DNA of 25,757 nt from NCBI GenBank assembly GCA_035353175.1, contig DAOPZC010000063.1:1-25757 (forward strand). Direction: 5' to 3'. Below, one piece after another: positions 7,512 through 15,112 of this stretch. The notes under the pieces are model-generated. The model had not been told where the DNA came from, ran no database searches, and saw nothing but the letters and a program-made list of their open reading frames with translations. A program made the position numbers and the translations under genes. Origin of the DNA: DAOPZC01 sp035353175. GTDB taxonomy: Bacteria; Verrucomicrobiota; Kiritimatiellia; RFP12; UBA1067. Position 1 is the first letter of the stretch, and each line of letters starts with the position of its first letter.

Positions 7512-8558
7512 ATGATTGACCCCATGAACCTGTTTGTTTTCATTCTTCGTGCACCTGTCCGCAACGCGGGGTGGGCCTGTGCGCTGATGACGCTGCTGCT
7601 CGCAGGCTGCACGTCAACCCGCGACCTGCACGACCCCGCCCAGCTGCTTCCGGATCCGACCTTCGCGCAATGGTTCGACCTCCGCGGCCTGGGCATACCG
7701 ACCGACGACGGCGGGGTGAAAGGCGTTTTCCGCAGCAGCGCCGAAAAAGTCGGCACCCCCGTCTGGTCCTTGGCGCAGTGGGCTTCGAAGCATAGCCTCG
7801 CCGATCCGGCCGTGACGCGTCAGACGCGGCTCGCCAAACACCGCTTCCAGATCGCCAACCCCTCCAAGCGGGTCACCGTCGACAGCCGCCGCGGCGAGCT
7901 CGAGCTGGCCCTTTCCGCCTCCGCCTGCTATGACCGAACGCGGCTCGCCAACGAGCCTTGGCCGCATCTTCTCGCCTCCGCCGCACTCACCGACACGCGT
8001 TTTCCCTCCGGCCTCTGCCGCGTTGCGTCCATGCAGCGCCTGGATGTCGCGCTGGAGTGCCGTCTGACCGCCTTTGCCGACAAACACCCGGAGGCCGACC
8101 CTGACCTGCACGCGGCCCAATTCCAGCTTTTCCTCTACGTGCAGGACCTCAACACCGACAGCCCCGGCTACGGCGACATGCTCTGGTTCGGCATCCCGGT
8201 CTTCGACAACCGCCGCCCGACCAAAGAAGAGACCTGCCAGCGCGACGGCGGCAAGCCCGATGCCTCAGGCCGATTCATCTACTCCCTTCCGACCAAAGCC
8301 TGCCAGCCCGAGGGCACCACGTTCTTCAAGAACGGGAAAGCCTGCGCGGACGCCCGCGGAGACTGGACACGCATCCGCATCAACGCCGCACCGTGGATCG
8401 TCTACGCCTATCAGCTCGCCCGCAAAAACGGCTATCTGAAAGACACCGAGCTCGCCGACCTCTACGTCAGCGGCCTCAATTTCGGCTGGGAAATGCCCGG
8501 CACCTACGACGCGTCCATGCAGGTGCGCGGCTTCTCGATCCGGCGCCAGGCGAAGTGA
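7512..8558 (+). CDS. Putative lipoprotein of unknown function
   Basis: A 348-aa protein with a lipoprotein signal: hydrophobic stretch WACALMTLLL followed by lipobox LAGC, with C33 as the predicted acylated residue. It is therefore expected to sit on a membrane facing outward. The mature part is rich in aromatic and short beta-like segments (FQLFLYVQDLN, DMLWFGIPVFDN, WTRIRINAAPWIVYAYQLA) and ends LYVSGLNFGWEMPGTYDASMQVRGF. This could be a beta-sandwich of the carbohydrate-binding or lectin-like type, but that is a guess from appearance. There are four additional Cys in the middle (around CQRDGG, KACQPEG, GKACADA). ATG at 7524 (MNLFVF) is an equally good start; neither has a Shine-Dalgarno sequence. 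It ends 10 bases from the convergent DUF2179 gene. Confidence 0.8.
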   Translation: MIDPMNLFVFILRAPVRNAGWACALMTLLLAGCTSTRDLHDPAQLLPDPTFAQWFDLRGLGIPTDDGGVKGVFRSSAEKVGTPVWSLAQWASKHSLADPAVTRQTRLAKHRFQIANPSKRVTVDSRRGELELALSASACYDRTRLANEPWPHLLASAALTDTRFPSGLCRVASMQRLDVALECRLTAFADKHPEADPDLHAAQFQLFLYVQDLNTDSPGYGDMLWFGIPVFDNRRPTKEETCQRDGGKPDASGRFIYSLPTKACQPEGTTFFKNGKACADARGDWTRIRINAAPWIVYAYQLARKNGYLKDTELADLYVSGLNFGWEMPGTYDASMQVRGFSIRRQAK

Positions 8559-8568
8559 CCGGACGCCG

Positions 8569-9168
8569 TCATTTGCGGTTGCGCAGCGCACCGGGCAGCC
8601 CCAGCGGCGACGATTTTGCGGAGCGGGCCGTTCGGAAGTGACCCTCTTGCGCCGTCTTCACGTCCTCGACGGTGACGAAGGCCTGCGGATTGTGCTCCTG
8701 GATGATCGCCATCAGATCGTCGAGGTCTTTGCGCTTCGCGATCGCGAAGATCATCTTCAGCTTGCCGGACATGCCTTCAATGTCGACCAGCGAAGCGCCG
8801 AAGCCTGCGCGGCGCAGGTGCTCGCTCAGCTCTGTCGTGTCGAACTTCGGCACGACGCGCACGAGGACGGTGCCCAGCGAGAGCCGCTCGTCGAGACGGA
8901 TCCCGATGTAGTTGCCCACCGCGAAGCCCAGCCCGTAGCCCAGATAACACATGGGGTTGTTGATGTGGTTCATGATCTGCCGGATCGCCAGCAGCCAGAT
9001 CACCACCTCGAAGAAGCCGAGGATCGGCGCGTACAGGCGATAGCCCTTGGCCACGAAGATGACGCGCAAGGTGCCGATGCTGACATCGATGATGCGCGCG
9101 AGGAAAATCAGGAGCGGCACGACGCACCAGTCGAAGACCCACGGCGGCAGATTGGCAAACACGTCCAT
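8569..9168 (-). CDS. DUF2179/UPF0316-family membrane protein
   Basis: A 199-aa inner-membrane protein of a widespread but poorly characterised family. Residues about 8-30 (WVFDWCVVPLLIFLARIIDVSIG), 39-60 (ILGFFEVVIWLLAIRQIM) and 67-83 (YLGYGLGFAVGNYIGI) look like three membrane helices. The C-terminal part is a soluble DUF2179 domain with the ferredoxin-like pattern LSEHLRRAGFGASLVDIEGMSGKLKMIFAIAKRKDL. ATG at 9168 is preferred because the first helix then starts normally and a TAAGAT -10 lies 8 bases upstream. A GTG at 9207 would add 13 residues. The family is linked in other bacteria to cyclic-dinucleotide-like sensing only loosely, so I assign no function. It is divergent from eboE. Confidence 0.85.
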   Translation of the reverse strand: MDVFANLPPWVFDWCVVPLLIFLARIIDVSIGTLRVIFVAKGYRLYAPILGFFEVVIWLLAIRQIMNHINNPMCYLGYGLGFAVGNYIGIRLDERLSLGTVLVRVVPKFDTTELSEHLRRAGFGASLVDIEGMSGKLKMIFAIAKRKDLDDLMAIIQEHNPQAFVTVEDVKTAQEGHFRTARSAKSSPLGLPGALRNRK

Positions 9169-9176
9169 AGGCCCGT

Positions 9177-9206
9177 ATCTTAGTGAAATTTCACCCGCCG
9201 CGTCCA
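9177..9206 (-). promoter_or_regulatory. Predicted promoter of the DUF2179 gene with embedded palindrome
   Basis: Minus strand: TGGACG (9201-9206), an 18-bp spacer and TAAGAT (9177-9182). The predicted start falls at about 9170, directly at ATG 9168. The spacer contains the perfect 12-bp palindrome GTGAAATTTCAC (9183-9194), touching the -10, a good place for a repressor. Confidence 0.4.
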
Positions 9207-9267
9207 CCCAGGATCGTCAAAAACGAAACCGGCCGCACGGAAGAGCCAAATCCAAACGGAGGATGGC

Positions 9268-9296
9268 TGGATATGCGAAGCGCCGTTTGCTACTCT
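9268..9296 (+). promoter_or_regulatory. Predicted promoter of eboE
   Basis: TGGATA (9268-9273, 4/6), a 17-bp spacer and TACTCT (9291-9296) preceded by TGC, an extended -10. The expected start is about 9303, exactly the GTG proposed for eboE. It uses the same TACTCT hexamer as the regulator at the left edge. Confidence 0.4.
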
Positions 9297-9302
9297 CGAG
9301 CC

Positions 9303-10514
9303 GTGAATCCGATTCCTTATTGCCTCAACATCCATCCCGGCGAACACCTCGCCGACGTCTGCGCCGCCATCGAACGCTATGCGCTGGCGGTCAAGGCGCG
9401 CGTGTCGCCCCGCGGCCCTTATCCGCTCGGCCTGCGCCTCGCCGCCGCCGCCGCCCGCGAGCTCGCCGAGCCCGACGCGCTGGACGCCTTCCGCGGCGTG
9501 CTCGCGCACCACAACCTATTTGCCACCGGCATCAACGGCTTCCCCTATGGCGCCTTCCATCAGACCGCCGTCAAGACCGCGGTCTACCAGCCCGACTGGG
9601 CCACGCCCGAGCGCCTGAGTTACACGGCCCGGCTCGCCGCTCTCCTGGCCGCCATTCTGCCCGAAGGCCAGACCGGCAACATTTCGACCGTGCCGCTCGG
9701 ATACAAGAAACAGCGGACGGAGGACGGAGGGCGGAGGGCGGAGGACGGCGATCCGAAGACGACGGTGTTCGTCCGCCAGATCGCGGTCATGGCGGAATTT
9801 CTGGACGACCTGCTCCGCCACGAAGGCCGCGAGATCGTGCTGGCGCTGGAGCCGGAGCCCGACTGCCTGCTGGAGGACACGCATGAAGTGATCGCCTGGT
9901 TCGAGGACGAGCTGCTGCACGAGGGGATCCGGTGGCTCAGCGCCCATCAACGCCGGACGCCGGAGGAAGCCGAAGCGCTCCTGCGCCGACACGTCGGTCT
10001 CTGCCTCGACACCTGCCATTTCGCGGTCGAGTTCGAAGACCCGCTCACCGCGCTCGTCCGCTTTGAAAGCGCCTGCATCCGCGTCGCCCGCGTCCAGCTC
10101 AGCGCCGCGGTCCGAGCCGACGTTTCGGAGGAAGCCCTGGAGCGCCTCGCCGCTTTCGTCGAACCGGTGTATCTGCATCAGACCAAGATCCGGCGGCCGC
10201 GCGGACAGATCGTCTCGCTTCCGGACCTGACGCCTGAGACGCTGGCGGCCGCACGCCAATACGCGGGCTGCGAGCTGCGCACGCATTTCCACGTGCCGCT
10301 CTTCTACGCGGGCGACCGCGTGCTCGGCTCGACCCGCACCGATCTCACGCCCGAATTCTTCGCGCACGTCCAAGCGCAGAACTTACCGCTGGAAATCGAG
10401 TCTTACACGTTCGACGTGCTGCCGCCCGCGATCCGGCCCGCCGATGTCGTGGACAGCCTCGTCCGCGAATGCGAGTGGGTCCAGCGACAGCTTGCCCCGC
10501 AAAAGCCGGCATGA
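9303..10514 (+). CDS. eboE: EboE-like TIM-barrel protein (metabolite traffic protein family)
   Basis: Resembles EboE, a sugar-phosphate-isomerase-like TIM-barrel protein of ebo gene clusters, implicated in moving prenylated or aromatic metabolites to the periplasm; its biochemical role is not established. Recognisable are the start PYCLNIHPGE, GLRLAAAAARELAEP, FATGINGFPYGAFH, GNISTVPLGYK, LALEPEPDCLLEDT, CLDTCHFAVEFEDP and ELRTHFHVPLFY. GTG at 9303 fits the family N-terminus and the promoter. ATG at 9273 with GGAGG at 9258-9262 is an alternative that would add ten residues. After PLGYK a charged insertion (QRTEDGGRRAEDGD) is encoded by a 7-bp tandem repeat. The other ebo genes are not nearby, so this is an orphan copy. 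A hairpin overlaps its stop codon. Confidence 0.85.
   Translation: MNPIPYCLNIHPGEHLADVCAAIERYALAVKARVSPRGPYPLGLRLAAAAARELAEPDALDAFRGVLAHHNLFATGINGFPYGAFHQTAVKTAVYQPDWATPERLSYTARLAALLAAILPEGQTGNISTVPLGYKKQRTEDGGRRAEDGDPKTTVFVRQIAVMAEFLDDLLRHEGREIVLALEPEPDCLLEDTHEVIAWFEDELLHEGIRWLSAHQRRTPEEAEALLRRHVGLCLDTCHFAVEFEDPLTALVRFESACIRVARVQLSAAVRADVSEEALERLAAFVEPVYLHQTKIRRPRGQIVSLPDLTPETLAAARQYAGCELRTHFHVPLFYAGDRVLGSTRTDLTPEFFAHVQAQNLPLEIESYTFDVLPPAIRPADVVDSLVRECEWVQRQLAPQKPA
9715..9749 (+). repeat. Heptanucleotide tandem repeat inside eboE
   Basis: Five 7-bp units in a row: GGACGGA twice, GGGCGGA twice, then GGACGGC. Seven is not a multiple of three, so the repeat is read in all three frames and any gain or loss of one unit would shift the eboE frame. 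The encoded low-complexity stretch sits between two conserved family blocks. Confidence 0.8.
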
Positions 10515-10528
10515 GCCGGAATGCCGGC
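10505..10528 (-). terminator. Intrinsic terminator of the esterase-uxaC-gntP operon
   Basis: Perfect 8-bp stem, GCCGGCAT (10505-10512) and ATGCCGGC (10521-10528), with an 8-base loop. Read on the minus strand it is followed by TTTTGCGG, giving a short U tract 25 bases downstream of the gntP stop. It also covers the eboE stop codon, so it may act on both converging transcripts. Confidence 0.6.
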
Positions 10529-10552
10529 CGCACACCGAGCGGGCCGACGAGG

Positions 10553-11902
10553 TCACAGATAGCTCGCCAGCCACGCGAGCGTCGCGCCGGTCACGCCGAT
10601 GATCGTCTCCATCACGGTCCACGATTTCAGCGTGTCTTTCGGGCTCAGCCCGAAGTAGCGGTTCACCAGCCAGAAACCGCTGTCGTTCACGTGCGAGGCG
10701 GCCGTGGCGCCCGAGGCGATGGCAATGACGACCAGCGCGGGCTCGACCTTCACGTCGGCCAAGAGCGGCGCGATGATCCCGCCCGCGGTGAGCATCGCCA
10801 CCGTGGCCGAGCCCGCCACCGCGCGCACCACCAGGGCGATCAGAAAGGCCGCCCAAACCGGATGCAGCCCCGTGCCCGCGAGCGTGGCCGCCAACGCTTT
10901 GCCGGCTCCGCTGTCCACCAAGACCTGCTTGAAAACGCCGCCCGCGCCCGTCACCAGGATGATCAGTCCCGCGGGCGCCAGCGCGGACGTTGCAACCTCG
11001 TTCACCTTCTCGCGCGAAAGCCCGCGGCAGGTGCCGAGCGCGGTGAACGCGATCAGCGTGGCGGCGGTCAGCGCGAAGAAGGGATGCCCCGCAAAGGCGA
11101 AAACCTTCCGCACCGTCGCATGTTCCGCCCCGGCCAGGGTCGCGTTGGTGACGGTGTTGACCAGAATCAGCACCAGCGGCAACAGGAGGATGCCAAAGAC
11201 CATGCCGAAGCTCGGCAGCGCCTTTTCGTCCCAGGTTTTCTTAACGGCTTCGCCCTCCATGTACGCGGGGATTGCGGCCGGGATGCGCTTCGCGATCCAC
11301 GCGCCGAAGAGCGGCCCGGCCAACACGGCGCAAGGCAAGCCGATCACGAGGCCGTAGAAGATCACGCGGCCGAGCTCCGCGCCGACCAGCTGCGCCACCG
11401 CGATCGGCCCCGGCGTGGGCGGCACGAACGCGTGCGTCACCGCGAGCCCCGCCAAGAGCGGGATGCCGTAGTGGAGCAGCGACTTCTTGGTTTCGCGCGC
11501 GAGCGCATAGACCAGCGGCACGAGGATGATGAAGCCGACGTCGAAGAAGATCGGGATCGCGACCAGAAACCCCGCCAGCGCCATGGCCCAGCTCGCACGC
11601 TCCCTGCCGAACACGCGCAACAGCGTCAGCGTGAGCCGCTCAGCGCCGCCCGAGACCTCCAGCAGCTGCCCGAACATCGCGCCCAGGCCCACCACGACCG
11701 CGATGAACCCGAGCGTTCCGCCCATGCCCTTCTCGATGCAGGCCATCACCGTCTCGACCGGCATCCCCGCCGCCAGCGCCGTGGCCATGCTGACCAAGAT
11801 CAGCGAGACGAACGGCTGCTGCTTCAACCGGATGATCAAGTAGAGCAGCACCGCGACGGCGGCGGATACGACGAGGGCGAGGTAGATGGGGGAGTGGAGC
11901 AT
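10553..11902 (-). CDS. gntP: GntP-family gluconate/hexuronate permease
   Basis: Inner-membrane proton symporter family for gluconate and related sugar acids. The 449-aa protein has about 12 hydrophobic segments and the family hallmarks AVVVGLGAMFGQLLEVSGGA, IFFDVGFIILVPLVYALAR, VPPTPGPIAVAQLVGAELG, AGSATVAMLTAGG and SHVNDSGFWLVNRYFGLS. The start at 11902 (MLHSPIYLAL) fits the family; a longer open frame upstream is only read-through over uxaC. It begins 8 bases after the uxaC stop without a Shine-Dalgarno sequence, so translation is probably coupled. With uxaC and the esterase in front, the substrate is more likely a hexuronate such as glucuronate, or fructuronate, than gluconate (inference from context). 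Confidence 0.93.
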   Translation of the reverse strand: MLHSPIYLALVVSAAVAVLLYLIIRLKQQPFVSLILVSMATALAAGMPVETVMACIEKGMGGTLGFIAVVVGLGAMFGQLLEVSGGAERLTLTLLRVFGRERASWAMALAGFLVAIPIFFDVGFIILVPLVYALARETKKSLLHYGIPLLAGLAVTHAFVPPTPGPIAVAQLVGAELGRVIFYGLVIGLPCAVLAGPLFGAWIAKRIPAAIPAYMEGEAVKKTWDEKALPSFGMVFGILLLPLVLILVNTVTNATLAGAEHATVRKVFAFAGHPFFALTAATLIAFTALGTCRGLSREKVNEVATSALAPAGLIILVTGAGGVFKQVLVDSGAGKALAATLAGTGLHPVWAAFLIALVVRAVAGSATVAMLTAGGIIAPLLADVKVEPALVVIAIASGATAASHVNDSGFWLVNRYFGLSPKDTLKSWTVMETIIGVTGATLAWLASYL

Positions 11903-11910
11903 GGGGATGT

Positions 11911-13320
11911 CTATTTCACATCGAACCCGAAATACCGCACCGCGTTGCGGCAGCAGATGTCCCTGACGATCTCGCCGGTCCAGGCGATGTCGTTCGGGAT
12001 CTTGCCCTCCGTGATGTCGGTGCCCAGCAGGTTGCAGAGGATGCGGCGGAAGTACTCGTGCCGCGTGTAGCTCAGGAACGAACGGCTGTCCGTGAGCATG
12101 CCGACGAAACGGCTGAGCAGCCCGAGCTGCGAGAGCGCCTCCAGCTGGCGCAGCATTCCGTCCTTCTGGTCGTTGAACCACCAGCCGCTGCCGAACTGCA
12201 TGCGTCCGGCTTCGGGGCCGCGCTGGAAGTTGCCCAGCATGGTGCCGATCATTTCGTTGTCGCGCGGATTGAGCGTGTAGATCACGACGCGCGGCAGAGC
12301 GTCGGCCTGCTCCAGGCGGTCGAAGAGGCGCGACATCGGCCACGCCGCGTTCCAGTCGCCGATGCTGTCGAACCCGGTGTCGGGGCCGAGCTTCTGGAAC
12401 ATTTTAGTGTTGTTGTTGCGCATCGCGCCGTAGTGGATCTGCGCGCTCCAGTCGCTTCGGGCATCCATCGCCAGCCCCTCGAAAAGGAACGCGGAACGGA
12501 ATGCGGCGACCTCGGCGACCGTCACGCCACCGCCCTGCCGAACGCGTGTAAAGAGTTCGCGGATCGCGGAGTCGGAGTAGGTTTCGGCATAGACCGTATC
12601 CAGCCCGTAGTCGGATAGGCGGCAGCCGTTTTGAGCAAAGAAATCGTGGCGCTTCTGCAGCGCGCAGAGCAGGTCGTCCCACGTCTTGACCGTCATGCCC
12701 GCCGCCGCGGCGAGCCGGTCGAGCCAGCCGTTCCAGAACGCGGGCCGGTCGATGGCCATCGCCTTGTCCGGGCGCCACGTGGGCAGCACCTGCGTGGCGA
12801 AGCCCGAGGCCTTGATTGCGGCATGGTGCTCCAGCGTGTCGCACGGGTCGTCGGTGGTGCAGACCAGCTTGACGTTGCTGCGCGTCATGAAACCGCACGC
12901 GCTGAAGCCAGGCTGCGCGAGCTTTTCGGCGGTCACGCTCCAGATCTTGTCGGCCGTGGCGGGCGAGAGCAAGTCGGTGATGTCAAAGTAGCGCGCGAGT
13001 TCGAGTTGGGACCAGTCGTACATCGGGTTGCGCAGCAGGTACGGCATGGTCTCGGCGAACTTCTGGAATTTCTCGCGGTCCGGCGCGTCGCCGGTGATGA
13101 GACGCTCGTCGATGCCGTTGGAGCGCATCGCGCGCCACTTGTAGTGGTCGCCGCCCAGCCACACGCGGGTCATGTTCTCCCAGCGTTTGTCCTGCGCGAC
13201 CTCCGCGGGCGGCAGATGGCAGTGGTAGTCGATGATCGGCATCGCGGCGGCATACCCGTGGTACAGCTCGCGCGCCGCCTCGTTCTGCAACAGGAAATCG
13301 TCGTGGATGAAGGGGTTCAT
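11911..13320 (-). CDS. uxaC: Glucuronate/galacturonate isomerase
   Basis: Cytoplasmic uronate isomerase of the amidohydrolase superfamily, converting D-glucuronate to D-fructuronate and D-galacturonate to D-tagaturonate, the entry to hexuronate breakdown. The 469 aa match the usual UxaC length. Visible are the metal motif DYHCHLPP (H33, H35), the family blocks WLGGDHYKWRAMRSNG, VCTTDDPCDTLEHH and SAQIHYGAMRNNNTKM, and the end blocks GSGWWFNDQKDGMLRQLE and FVGMLTDSRSFLSYTRHEYFRRILCNLLG. It is the second gene of the esterase-uxaC-gntP set. The ATG at 13320 has no Shine-Dalgarno sequence; a TAAGAT at 13331-13336 could give a second, nearly leaderless start. The following pathway enzymes (uxaB, uxuB, kdgK and others) are not in the window. 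Confidence 0.96.
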   Translation of the reverse strand: MNPFIHDDFLLQNEAARELYHGYAAAMPIIDYHCHLPPAEVAQDKRWENMTRVWLGGDHYKWRAMRSNGIDERLITGDAPDREKFQKFAETMPYLLRNPMYDWSQLELARYFDITDLLSPATADKIWSVTAEKLAQPGFSACGFMTRSNVKLVCTTDDPCDTLEHHAAIKASGFATQVLPTWRPDKAMAIDRPAFWNGWLDRLAAAAGMTVKTWDDLLCALQKRHDFFAQNGCRLSDYGLDTVYAETYSDSAIRELFTRVRQGGGVTVAEVAAFRSAFLFEGLAMDARSDWSAQIHYGAMRNNNTKMFQKLGPDTGFDSIGDWNAAWPMSRLFDRLEQADALPRVVIYTLNPRDNEMIGTMLGNFQRGPEAGRMQFGSGWWFNDQKDGMLRQLEALSQLGLLSRFVGMLTDSRSFLSYTRHEYFRRILCNLLGTDITEGKIPNDIAWTGEIVRDICCRNAVRYFGFDVK

Positions 13321-13385
13321 AATGGAAGGTATCTTATCCGATGACGGAGACAGAGGAAAGGGCGAAGCGTACATACGGCTTCCCG

Positions 13386-14942
13386 CTATTTCTTCGGCGC
13401 CCCGGTCGGGATGTCGAAGGTGTCGGTGCGGAACGGCGAGGCCGGCAGGCCCGCGCCGTTGAAGAGCGTGCAGGCGGGATCGGCCGCCCACGCGTAGCGC
13501 ACCGCGACCGGCGCCGCCACCTCGGGGCTGGACACCGCCACGGTGTCGCCGACGATCTTGGCGGTGGCGGGTTTCCAGACCTGATCCGCGCCCGCGATGA
13601 CGAAGCCCTTCAGCTCCCCGCCCTTGGCGACGAGGCCGCCGTCGGCATGCGTGAAGGAGCAGACCACCTCGTTGCCTTTGACCGTGTGCCCGGCAGGTAG
13701 CGGCCCGCAGATCGACGCGACGTTCTGCCCGTAGACCGTGCCCAGTGCCCAGCAAGCGAGGCGCCGTCCCACGTCCTGTTTGTTTTTGGGATGGATGTCG
13801 CCGGTCTCGCCGATGTCCATCGTGGTCGCCATGCCTGTTTTCGGCACCTTGAGCGTCTTCAGCATGCCTTCGCGCACGAGCGGCCAGTTGCGGTCGGAGG
13901 CGCGGAAATTCGGCAGCTGCACCCACGCGTAGGGGAAATCATACCCCCAGCGTTTGCGCCAGTCGGCGATCTTGGTCTCCAGCTGCAAGCCGTAGAGCGC
14001 GGCGGTCAGGTCGTTGGCGTTGGACTCGCCCTGATACCACAGCGCGCCCTGGATGGCGTACGGGATGAGCGGCGCGATCATGGCGTTGTAGAGGTTGGCC
14101 GGATGATGCGAATCGAGGCGCGGGTCGACCGGTTGTTTCGGCGCGCGCGGCGGCTCTTTGCCGGCGGCTTTGGCTTTTTTCACGTTCTCCTTCCACGCCG
14201 CGACCTGCTTCTCGTAGTTGGCCATGGCCGCCGCCTTATCCCACGGTTTGGCGGTCCGCGCGGCCCACTGGTCCGTGATCGGCTTGAACGCCGGTACGGC
14301 CGCGAGCGCGTCGGCGCTGGTCCACGCCTCGACCGGCGTGCCGCCCCACGACGAGTTGATCAGCCCGACCGGCACGCCGAGCTTCTGCTGGATTTCGCGG
14401 CCGAAAAAATAGGCGGTGGCGGAAAAATTGCCGACGGTATTGGAGGCGCACACGACCCACTGGCCCTTGCAGTCGGCTTTGGGCTCCGTGGACACCACGC
14501 GGTCGACCGTGAACACGCGGATGGACGGATGGTTGGCGGAGGCCCGTTCTTTTTCGAAATCGTTGCAGCGGTTGACGGTCATCGCCATGTTCGACTGGCC
14601 CGAGCCGAGCCAAACTTCGCCGACGAGCACGTCCTGCACAGTGAGCGTGTTCTTGCCTGTGACTGTGAGCGTGAGCGTCTGGCCGGGCTTGAGGGCGTCA
14701 AAGGTCACGCGCCACGCGCCGTCCGGCCCCGCTTTTGCCTGCCGCGTTTGGCCCGCGAGCGTCAGGGTCAACGCCTCGCCGGGATCGGCCCACCCCCACA
14801 CGGGCAGCGCCACGCCCTGCTGGACGACCGCGTGCTCCGAAAAGATCGCTGGCAGGCGGACATCCGCCCACGTTGAGGGAACCATACCGAGCGCCAGCGC
14901 AAAACCGAGCCGGGCCAGAACCGCCTTTGACGACACGTGCAT
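13386..14942 (-). CDS. Secreted sialate O-acetylesterase-family (SASA) esterase
   Basis: A 518-aa SGNH-type carbohydrate esterase with an N-terminal signal peptide (LGFALALGMVPSTWA, cleavage near residue 26) and a beta-rich N-terminal domain before the catalytic part. Catalytic features are SGQSNM (S117), the oxyanion-type SSWGGTPVEAW (G200, G201), ALWYQGESNA (E306) and the DxxH motif GDIHPKN (D382, H384). The family includes sialate and xylan acetylesterases. With uxaC and gntP directly downstream, removal of acetyl groups from uronate-containing plant glycans such as glucuronoxylan or pectin is a better guess than sialic acid (inference). Start ATG 14942 has a strong AGGGAGA nearby (about 14949-14955). 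It is first in the operon behind a near-consensus promoter. Confidence 0.92.
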   Translation of the reverse strand: MHVSSKAVLARLGFALALGMVPSTWADVRLPAIFSEHAVVQQGVALPVWGWADPGEALTLTLAGQTRQAKAGPDGAWRVTFDALKPGQTLTLTVTGKNTLTVQDVLVGEVWLGSGQSNMAMTVNRCNDFEKERASANHPSIRVFTVDRVVSTEPKADCKGQWVVCASNTVGNFSATAYFFGREIQQKLGVPVGLINSSWGGTPVEAWTSADALAAVPAFKPITDQWAARTAKPWDKAAAMANYEKQVAAWKENVKKAKAAGKEPPRAPKQPVDPRLDSHHPANLYNAMIAPLIPYAIQGALWYQGESNANDLTAALYGLQLETKIADWRKRWGYDFPYAWVQLPNFRASDRNWPLVREGMLKTLKVPKTGMATTMDIGETGDIHPKNKQDVGRRLACWALGTVYGQNVASICGPLPAGHTVKGNEVVCSFTHADGGLVAKGGELKGFVIAGADQVWKPATAKIVGDTVAVSSPEVAAPVAVRYAWAADPACTLFNGAGLPASPFRTDTFDIPTGAPKK

Positions 14943-15004
14943 GAAAAGTCTCCCTTTGAAATGTACCGGCGGCGGGAACTCTTTCTCCGTCGCCAGCTGG
15001 GAAT

Positions 15005-15033
15005 ATTATAGACACCGGACCTCGGATTCGCAA
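15005..15033 (-). promoter_or_regulatory. Near-consensus promoter of the esterase-uxaC-gntP operon
   Basis: Minus strand: TTGCGA (15028-15033), exactly 17 bp, TATAAT (15005-15010). This is the best sigma70-type match in the window. The predicted start at about 14998 gives a leader of about 55 nt. Confidence 0.8.
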
Positions 15034-15069
15034 CCCGATACGGGCGGGACGGGCAGGGCTCGGGGGTGA

Positions 15070-15084
15070 TTCAACTTGGTTGAA
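15070..15084. promoter_or_regulatory. Palindrome upstream of the uronate operon promoter
   Basis: TTCAAC, TTG, GTTGAA: a perfect 6-bp inverted repeat ending 36 bp upstream of the -35. The position suits an activator site, or a site of a regulator bound to both sides of the promoter. The binder is unknown. Confidence 0.4.
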
Positions 15085-15112
15085 GCCACTCTCGAAAGAG
15101 GCATGAGGAAGT

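Noticed and set aside
11903..12343. N-terminal extension of the permease gene
   Set aside because: It is the antiparallel-frame shadow of uxaC; the family N-terminus starts at 11902.
13341..13367. Possible third heptad tract upstream of uxaC
   Set aside because: It is purine-rich, but the 7-base phase is not maintained across units.
13321..13926. N-terminal extension of uxaC
   Set aside because: It is an out-of-frame reading of the esterase gene; UxaC families start at MNPFIHDDF.
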